The notes under the pieces: model-generated
Told to the model about the DNA's origin: nothing
Seen by the model: only the letters and a program-made list of their open reading frames with translations
The model's database searches: none
Origin: Chryseobacterium gleum
Lineage (GTDB): Bacteria > Bacteroidota > Bacteroidia > Flavobacteriales_D > Sanyastnellaceae
Length of the DNA: 6,094 nucleotides
Assembly (NCBI GenBank): GCA_945878835.1
Contig: CAMCUG010000092.1
Location: forward strand, 1 to 6,094
Reading direction: 5' to 3'
Program-made: the position numbers and the translations under genes
In this document: one piece after another, positions 1 to 5,036 of the stretch
Layout of the letters: each line of letters starts with the position of its first letter
Position numbering within the stretch: the stretch's first letter is position 1

Positions 1-1380
1 AATGAATTAGATTGGAAAAGCGATTTGTCACCGAAAAAAGAACGTTTGGCGCAACATCTTTCTGCGTTTGCTAATCAAGCCAATGGCGGGTATTTAGCTT
101 TTGGATTTGATAATAATGGCAAATCAAAACCAATAGAAAAAACTGAAATGGATGCAATCGTTCAAAAATTGGGAAGCATTGCAAGAAATAATCTATCTCA
201 GCCAATTGGAATTAGTCATGCCGTGGTCAATTACAGCGGGAATCCTGTTTTGTTGGTGCATATTCCTGAACATTCCGATAAGCCTATTCACATGAGGGGA
301 AGCGAGGTTTTTGAAAGTTACACCCGCAGTGCGGGACAGACTGTAAAATTATCACGACACGAAGTAAAACAGCTAATTGCTATTTCATCTGGATTCGATT
401 TTGAAGCTCAAACAGCGATGCATGAAGTTAGTGATGATGATGTAATGAAATTCCTAGATTTCGACAGTTACTTCACCTTACAAGAAAAGCGCCTACCAGA
501 TACCAAACAGAGTATTTTGCAGACCTTGGCGATTGATGATTTAATAAGACAAACTCAAAATGGCTGGGACATTTTGAATCTTGGTGCAATACTTTTTTCA
601 AAAAACATCAAAGATTTCAAAAATCTCAAACGCAAGGCAATTCGCGTGATTGTGTATAAAGAAACGAGCCGCATCAATGCCTTGAAGGAACAAGAAGGCG
701 GCAGAGGTTATGCCTCCGGTTTTGAAGGATTGGTTAATTACATAATGGACCAATTAACATCAAACGAAATAATTGAAAGTGCTTTACGTAAAAAAGTAAA
801 AGTATACCCCGAAATAGCTATTCGCGAATTTGTTGCAAATGCACTAATCCATCAAGACTTGTCTGTATCTGGGGCTGGCGTAATGATTGAAATCTTTACA
901 GATCGAATCGAAATAACAAATCCTGGTGTCCCTCTAGTTGATACGAACCGTTTCATAGACACTGCTCCAAAATCAAGAAACGAAAATTTAGCTTCGCTAA
1001 TGAGAAGATTGAATATTTGTGAAGAACGAGGTAGCGGAATAGACCGGGCTATTGAATCGATTGAAGTACATCAATTACCTGCACCTAAATTCATCAGAGG
1101 TGATGATTATACAAGAGTAATTATGTTCGCTCCTGCACCATTGACCCGAATGAACATTGACGATAGAATTCGAGCATGCTATCAACACACTTGTTTGCAA
1201 TATGTAAACAATCAGCCCGTAAATAATCAATCGGTTCGAAAGCGTTTTAACATTGCCAAAAACAACGTGTCATTTGCTTCAAAAATAATTTCCGACACGC
1301 TTGAGGCGGGTTTAATAAAAGCATCAGACCCTGAAAGCTCATCAAAAAAGTTTGCTTCATACGTGCCATTTTGGACCTGA
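1..1380 (+). CDS. AlbA_2/Schlafen-like DNA-binding, ATP-binding (RecG C-terminal-like) regulator, 5'-truncated
   Basis: The frame is open from base 1 (NELDWKSDLSPKK...), so the gene starts upstream of the window; the TTG at 25 is internal. 459 residues are visible, numbered here from base 1. Residues 1-120 match the AlbA_2 (Schlafen AlbA-like) domain: LDWK near the start, then SAFANQANGGYLAFG, and YTRSAGQTVKLS near its end. Residues about 275-365 look like the HATPase_c_4 domain of RecG-C-like proteins, with an N-box-like REFVANALIHQD (E276, N280, H284, D286), ITNPG, and a glycine box ERGSGIDRA (G344, G346). The last 75 residues look like a winged helix and end in VPFWT, the usual terminus as I recall it, so the 3' end is intact. 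Probably only 10-20 N-terminal residues are missing. Family members are annotated as putative transcriptional regulators or ATP-binding proteins; the molecular role is poorly defined and some occur in mobile or defence contexts. It converges on the acs operon and shares no promoter with it. Family call is confident; function is not. Confidence 0.9.
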   Translation, partial: NELDWKSDLSPKKERLAQHLSAFANQANGGYLAFGFDNNGKSKPIEKTEMDAIVQKLGSIARNNLSQPIGISHAVVNYSGNPVLLVHIPEHSDKPIHMRGSEVFESYTRSAGQTVKLSRHEVKQLIAISSGFDFEAQTAMHEVSDDDVMKFLDFDSYFTLQEKRLPDTKQSILQTLAIDDLIRQTQNGWDILNLGAILFSKNIKDFKNLKRKAIRVIVYKETSRINALKEQEGGRGYASGFEGLVNYIMDQLTSNEIIESALRKKVKVYPEIAIREFVANALIHQDLSVSGAGVMIEIFTDRIEITNPGVPLVDTNRFIDTAPKSRNENLASLMRRLNICEERGSGIDRAIESIEVHQLPAPKFIRGDDYTRVIMFAPAPLTRMNIDDRIRACYQHTCLQYVNNQPVNNQSVRKRFNIAKNNVSFASKIISDTLEAGLIKASDPESSSKKFASYVPFWT

Positions 1381-1389
1381 TACTTATTT

Positions 1390-1422
1390 GTTTGCAAAAT
1401 CCAACTTCCGCCTAAGGCAAAC
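1390..1422. terminator. Weak inverted repeat just after the AlbA_2 gene
   Basis: GTTTGC (1390-1395) can pair with GCAAAC (1417-1422). The loop of 21 bases contains a further 3-bp pairing (CTT 1405-1407 with AAG 1414-1416). It begins nine bases after the upstream stop codon, where a terminator would sit, but no T-tract follows. It is at best a weak candidate. Confidence 0.2.
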
Positions 1423-1503
1423 GTAACCAACTCTATTGCAACACTTTGTTTATTTCATTGGAAAATCCCTGTGAGACAAATGAGCCTATTAGATTCGATG
1501 ATA

Positions 1504-1531
1504 AACTTCGTTGTTTGAACTACGTTGTTCC
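1504..1531. repeat. Imperfect 14-bp tandem repeat
   Basis: AACTTCGTTGTTTG (1504-1517) is followed directly by AACTACGTTGTTCC (1518-1531). The units match at 11 of 14 positions. A third partial unit, ACTTCGT, follows at 1533-1539. The function is unknown; it could be the remnant of a dispersed intergenic repeat. Confidence 0.5.
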
Positions 1532-1548
1532 TACTTCGTAATCGGAAC
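1527..1548. other. Bulged hairpin in the convergent intergenic region
   Basis: GTTCC (1527-1531) pairs with GGAAC (1544-1548), and TAC (1532-1534) with GTA (1538-1540). The loop is TTC (1535-1537), with a three-base bulge ATC (1541-1543). The stem totals eight pairs and can form on either strand. It lies 15 bp beyond the stop codon of the transporter gene. No U-tract follows on either strand, so intrinsic termination is doubtful. GTTC at 1527-1530 could instead pair with GAAC at 1517-1520. Confidence 0.3.
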
Positions 1549-1562
1549 TGCGTGAGACCCCC

Positions 1563-2972
1563 TCACCCCAAAACCAACGAAGGTCCAAACAAAATCAATC
1601 CGGAAAGAAGCGATAAGCCAATAAATAAAAGCCAGTTTTTTCTGCTTTTAAATTCGTTCAATATTCCCACCTCTTGAATCCAATTTTTCGCGTAGACTTC
1701 TTCTTCTTTGTTGTTTGTGAGCACCAACGAGATTAACCAAACCATCGTGTTTAGTAGTCCAGGAATTAAAATGTCAATGAAGGCTTCTGAAATTCCGAGT
1801 TGTTGCATGAGGAATGGATACATTCCCGTTTGCTTAACAAGTAGCCAAAGGATCCAAATGAGTGGAGCACCAATCATGGCCGAAAGAACAGTTTGAGCAT
1901 TCACCTTCGACCAAAACCAACGGGCGATAAAGACAGGGCCAACACCCGCAGTAAAAAGGAATATAGTTCCAAAAAGTTCTGCAGTTGTTTTACCCATAGC
2001 CAACCACAATGCTGAAATTCCTATTCCAACGAACATCGTTATCATGCCGAAGGTTCTTTCGTTTTTGTCGTTTGATATCAGAGGTCTTATGACGCCAGCA
2101 TAGATTAAACTCGCTGTCCAGTGATTCGTGCTGAACATGGCTTGAAACGCGTTAATCACAACGAACACAATGAACAAATTACTTATCCAACTCCATTGGT
2201 TTTCGGCTGGATATAACAGCGGAAATGAAAGTAAAATTCCTTGAATAAAGTAGGCTATGATAAGTGCAATTATCATGTTTCGTCTAGACTCACTTCCATT
2301 TTTTAATGTCAGGAGCAACTGACCACGCATATCTGGTAAGTCAACGATAGTAGCAAACCACCACAGCAAAACAATCGATAAAAGCAGCGGCTTGAAATGA
2401 ATATTATTCATCCAAACAGATAGGTGATTTGGAGGTTGAATGGTATGATGTTCACCAATGAAAATTTGAAAGATAAAATAACACAGTGCGACAAGAATTG
2501 TCGAGTATCCAATAACCGAATCAATGCGAATGCGATTTTTTAGCGAATTGAAAAAGATGTTCAACGTTAGAACAACAAATGTGAAAAGCGTAAATTTCTT
2601 TTGACTTTCAACATCGGTAAATAAACACTCCGAAAGCGGTTGAATACTCACGGCCATGGCCAGCGGTAAAATCAACAATCCTAAGTAAAGTCCACGAAAT
2701 CGAGCCAACGAGACAGCACCTCTTCCAATAAATCGATAAGGAATAAACTCACCCTCAGTTTTCAATGGCATGCGCCCCCATGCAGGAGCGAAAAAAACAG
2801 CGCCGAAAACAACAGCCAGAACCGATTGAAAATAAAGGACAAGTAATTCGCTATGACTGCCAGAACTTGCGAAAAGACTGTTCGCGACAAACAATCCTGA
2901 ACTGGGAATGAGCGCACCTATAATTAAGAAAGAACTGATCTTTTTATCTGTAGAAAAAATCCTCCGCCTCAT
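1563..2972 (-). CDS. Sodium:solute symporter (SSS/SLC5) family transporter, N-terminally short
   Basis: A 469-residue inner-membrane protein with about 13 hydrophobic segments, roughly 12-36, 42-63, 93-113, 125-143, 153-172, 194-211, 231-252, 263-283, 306-326, 332-350, 361-380, 396-418 and 446-467. Family signatures: FFAPAWGRMP...EFIPYRFIGRGA...FRGLYLGL (60-99), as in flavobacterial SSS proteins; WW at 204-205 and GQLLLTLK before helix 7, at the place of the usual QR..aaK; and FSTNHWTAS at the end of helix 8. Its S281-T282 align with the Na2-site Ser/Thr pair (S340/T341 of PutP). The first ten segments map onto the LeuT-fold core; the peripheral helix that normally precedes it is absent. The ATG at 2972 is the earliest possible start because an in-frame TAA lies at 2984-2982. 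No Shine-Dalgarno sequence is seen. It lies 37 bp downstream of acs on the same strand, so cotranscription is likely and an acetate or monocarboxylate substrate is inferred. The sequence does not closely resemble ActP, so I assign no symbol. Confidence 0.82.
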   Translation of the reverse strand: MRRRIFSTDKKISSFLIIGALIPSSGLFVANSLFASSGSHSELLVLYFQSVLAVVFGAVFFAPAWGRMPLKTEGEFIPYRFIGRGAVSLARFRGLYLGLLILPLAMAVSIQPLSECLFTDVESQKKFTLFTFVVLTLNIFFNSLKNRIRIDSVIGYSTILVALCYFIFQIFIGEHHTIQPPNHLSVWMNNIHFKPLLLSIVLLWWFATIVDLPDMRGQLLLTLKNGSESRRNMIIALIIAYFIQGILLSFPLLYPAENQWSWISNLFIVFVVINAFQAMFSTNHWTASLIYAGVIRPLISNDKNERTFGMITMFVGIGISALWLAMGKTTAELFGTIFLFTAGVGPVFIARWFWSKVNAQTVLSAMIGAPLIWILWLLVKQTGMYPFLMQQLGISEAFIDILIPGLLNTMVWLISLVLTNNKEEEVYAKNWIQEVGILNEFKSRKNWLLFIGLSLLSGLILFGPSLVLG

Positions 2973-2986
2973 GACGGGAAATTACG

Positions 2987-3018
2987 AAAAAAAAGAAAAA
3001 GGCAAAAAACTATTTTGC
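2987..3018 (-). terminator. Possible weak terminator/attenuator between acs and the transporter
   Basis: On the minus strand, GCAAAA (3018-3013) in the last codons of acs pairs with TTTTGC (3007-3002). The five-base loop contains the acs stop codon. A long pyrimidine tract of mostly T follows (3001-2987). The shape is that of an intrinsic terminator, but the six-pair stem has only two GC pairs. It may reduce transcription into the transporter rather than stop it. The T-rich tract may also be only AT-rich spacer. Confidence 0.3.
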
Positions 3019-4980
3019 TTTGTCAATAATTTCTTGAACAACGCTTGGGTCAAGTAACGTAGTCGTGTCGCCAATAGCATCGAATTCTCCCTCCGCAATC
3101 TTACGTAAAATACGTCGCATTATTTTTCCACTTCTCGTCTTCGGCAAACCACTTACAAGAACAATCTTATCTGGTTTCGCTATCGCACCAATCTGCTCAC
3201 TCACCGTCTTCATAATCGAATAAACCATCTCCTGCTCAAACCCTTGCGAAGCACCTTCCGCAGGACCTTGCATCGCACCTTGTTCACCACCTTCCGCAGG
3301 ACCTTGCATCGCACCTTGTTCACCACATATCACAAACGCATAAATCCCTTGCCCTTTGATGTCATGCGGATAACCAACCACCGCGCTTTCAATAACTCCG
3401 TGCGTATGATTAATGGCATTCTCTACTTCCGCAGTTCCTATTCGGTGACCGCTTACATTCAACACATCGTCAACCCTTCCTGCTAAGCGATACATGCCGT
3501 TCTCATCGCGGTAAGCGCCATCACCCGTGAAGTAATAGTTTTTATACGTGCTGAAGTAATTCAAAATACAACGCTCGTGATCGCCATAAGTCGTTCGAAT
3601 CATAGAAGGCCACGACTGCTTGAAGCACAGGTTTCCGGTTAAATCGTTTTCAAGAATTTCATTGCCTTTATCGTCTAACAAAACGGGAAGAACTCCCGGC
3701 ATAGGCAACGTAGCAAAAACGGGTTTCGATGGTGTTACTCCGGCTAGGCTAGAGATCATGACACCGCCTGTTTCTGTTTGCCAGAACGTATCGACAACCG
3801 GACAATTTCCTTTTCCAATTTTATCGTGATACCAATTCCACGCTTCTTCGTTAATGGGTTCTCCCACGCTTCCCAATACGCGCAATGAAGACAGGTCTTT
3901 TCCTTCCAAAAATTCATCGCCAGCCGACATTAAACTGCGAATGGCCGTAGGAGCTGTGTAGAAAATACTCACCTTGTGTTTGGCTACAATGTCCCAAAAT
4001 CTGCCAGCATCCGGATAAGTAGGAATGCCTTCAAACATCAATGATGTAGCACCATTCAAGAGTGTTCCGTAAATTAAATAGCTGTGTCCGGTTATCCAAC
4101 CAATATCGGCTGTGCAGAAATGAACGTCTCCTTCTTGGTACTGAAACACATTCAAAAAAGTATAGGCTGTCCAAACCATGTATCCCGCTGTGCTGTGTAC
4201 AACGCCCTTCGGTTTACCTGTGGAACCGCTTGTGTACAAGATGAACAACGGATCTTCAGACTGAAGCGTTTCTCCGGGTTTGATATAATTATTTGCTGAA
4301 ACAACTCGCTCCTTCAATTCATTCCAATCGACATCAATTTCTTTTTTTTCGGTTGGAAGGTTGAGGTAGTTGTAGACCAACACATTTTTTATTTTTCGTG
4401 TTGAAGTCAACGCTTCATCCACTGCCGATTTCAACGGAATGGTTTTGTTACCTCGAAGGCCACCGTCCATGGTAATTACGAAGTCTGCTTCGGCATCGTC
4501 TACACGATCTGCGATGCTGCGCGCGCTGAATCCACCGAAGATAACCGAGTGCACCGCGCCAATACGCGCACAGGCCAAAACGCTAAATACCAACTCAGGC
4601 ACCATGCTCATGTAGATACAAATGCGATCTCCTTTTTGAACACCCATGGAGCGAAGCATTTCAGCAGCAATACAAACTTCTTTGTGAAGTTCGGTGTACG
4701 TGAATTTTCTGTACTCAACCGAATGATCATTCGGTTCCCAAATAAGTGCTACCTGATTGCCTCGTTCAGCCAAATGTCTGTCGAGTAAGTTTTCAGTAAT
4801 GTTCAATTCACCACCGTCGAACCACCGGGTTTTTGCATTGGCAAAAGTTCCCGAAAGAACAGTGTCCCATTTCTTTTTCCAAGCAAAAGATTCAGCTATT
4901 TCACCCCAGAATTTATTGGGGCTGGCAATGCTTTCGGCGTATACCAATTTATATTCTTCAAACGATTCAATTCGTTTCAT
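3010..4980 (-). CDS. acs: Acetyl-CoA synthetase (AMP-forming)
   Basis: Cytoplasmic enzyme of 656 residues that activates acetate with ATP to acetyl-AMP, then transfers it to CoA, giving acetyl-CoA, AMP and PPi. The N-terminal ACS domain includes FWGEIAE (24-30). The AMP-binding domain holds the P-loop YTSGSTGKPKG (249-259), ADIGWITGHSY (291-301), GSVGEPIN (370-377) and DTFWQTETGG (397-406); W400 is the Trp that restricts the pocket to acetate. YFTGDGA (483-489) and hinge GRVDDVLNVSGHRIG (501-515, hinge Asp D504) follow. The C-terminal PKTRSGK (613-619) carries K619, equivalent to the Salmonella Acs acetylation site K609, so Pat/sirtuin-type control is possible. Residues 553-576 are two identical 12-residue repeats in a C-domain loop. 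The ATG at 4980 gives a normal N-terminus (MKRIESFEEY). It is first in a probable operon with the SSS transporter and divergent from the secreted-protein gene. The frame is intact, so the enzyme is probably active. Confidence 0.97.
   Translation of the reverse strand: MKRIESFEEYKLVYAESIASPNKFWGEIAESFAWKKKWDTVLSGTFANAKTRWFDGGELNITENLLDRHLAERGNQVALIWEPNDHSVEYRKFTYTELHKEVCIAAEMLRSMGVQKGDRICIYMSMVPELVFSVLACARIGAVHSVIFGGFSARSIADRVDDAEADFVITMDGGLRGNKTIPLKSAVDEALTSTRKIKNVLVYNYLNLPTEKKEIDVDWNELKERVVSANNYIKPGETLQSEDPLFILYTSGSTGKPKGVVHSTAGYMVWTAYTFLNVFQYQEGDVHFCTADIGWITGHSYLIYGTLLNGATSLMFEGIPTYPDAGRFWDIVAKHKVSIFYTAPTAIRSLMSAGDEFLEGKDLSSLRVLGSVGEPINEEAWNWYHDKIGKGNCPVVDTFWQTETGGVMISSLAGVTPSKPVFATLPMPGVLPVLLDDKGNEILENDLTGNLCFKQSWPSMIRTTYGDHERCILNYFSTYKNYYFTGDGAYRDENGMYRLAGRVDDVLNVSGHRIGTAEVENAINHTHGVIESAVVGYPHDIKGQGIYAFVICGEQGAMQGPAEGGEQGAMQGPAEGASQGFEQEMVYSIMKTVSEQIGAIAKPDKIVLVSGLPKTRSGKIMRRILRKIAEGEFDAIGDTTTLLDPSVVQEIIDKAK
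3252..3326 (-). repeat. Perfect 36-bp in-frame tandem repeat within acs
   Basis: Bases 3252-3287 and 3288-3323 are identical, and the periodicity runs on to 3326. The 36-bp unit keeps frame and encodes the 12-residue repeat GEQGAMQGPAEG twice (Acs residues 553-576). A degenerate further part-copy follows in the protein (GASQGFEQ, 577-583 region), with recognisable DNA similarity at about 3235-3257. The identity of the two units points to a recent duplication. Confidence 0.95.
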
Positions 4981-4999
4981 AGTCGTCTATTTTGAAGTT

Positions 5000-5007
5000 C
5001 CAAGTTA
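5000..5007 (-). promoter_or_regulatory. Possible -7 box for the acs operon
   Basis: On the minus strand, TAACTTGG (5007-5000) differs by one base from the Bacteroidota -7 consensus TAnnTTTG. It lies 19 bases upstream of the acs ATG, a sensible distance for a short leader. I see no clear TTG -33 element at the expected spacing. The whole gap between the divergent genes is only 56 bp, so the acs promoter should lie here or extend into the start of the divergent gene. Confidence 0.35.
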
Positions 5008-5024
5008 CATCATTGCTTTTAACT

Positions 5025-5032
5025 TAACTTTG
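5025..5032 (+). promoter_or_regulatory. Perfect TAnnTTTG -7 box next to the secreted-protein start codon
   Basis: TAACTTTG at 5025-5032 is an exact match to the Bacteroidota -7 consensus TAnnTTTG and ends four bases before the ATG at 5037. Used as such, transcription would start at or just around the start codon, giving a leaderless or nearly leaderless mRNA. No TTG lies at the usual -33 spacing, so a chance match in AT-rich DNA is possible. Confidence 0.4.
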
Positions 5033-5036
5033 ATTC

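Larger units (their letters stand above)
1381..1562. other. Convergent intergenic region with small repeats, no gene
   Basis: This 182-bp stretch lies between two convergent genes, so it should hold the 3' ends of both transcripts. I see no plausible coding frame. It contains imperfect 14-bp tandem repeats, a bulged hairpin, and two copies of GTGAGAC (1471-1477 and 1552-1558) that lie 81 bp apart. No strong GC-rich stem followed by a T-run is present for either gene. Confidence 0.6.

Noticed and set aside
25..27. TTG as the start codon of the first gene
   Set aside because: The frame is open back to base 1, and the residues before it (NELDWKSD) belong to the AlbA_2 domain opening, so the true start is upstream.
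1201..1236. Short amino-acid repeat VNNQ-P-VNNQ-S in the AlbA_2 protein
   Set aside because: The underlying codons differ, and the segment fits the normal winged-helix region of the family; it is probably chance similarity, not a tandem duplication.
1227..1430. Minus-strand open frame over the end of the AlbA_2 gene
   Set aside because: It is antisense to the conserved winged-helix C-terminus of the plus-strand gene, with no protein features of its own.
3244..3486. Plus-strand open frame with an Arg/Thr/Leu-rich repeat (FRRTLHRTLFTT twice)
   Set aside because: It is the antisense image of the 36-bp tandem repeat in acs; the acs frame is strongly supported by family motifs.
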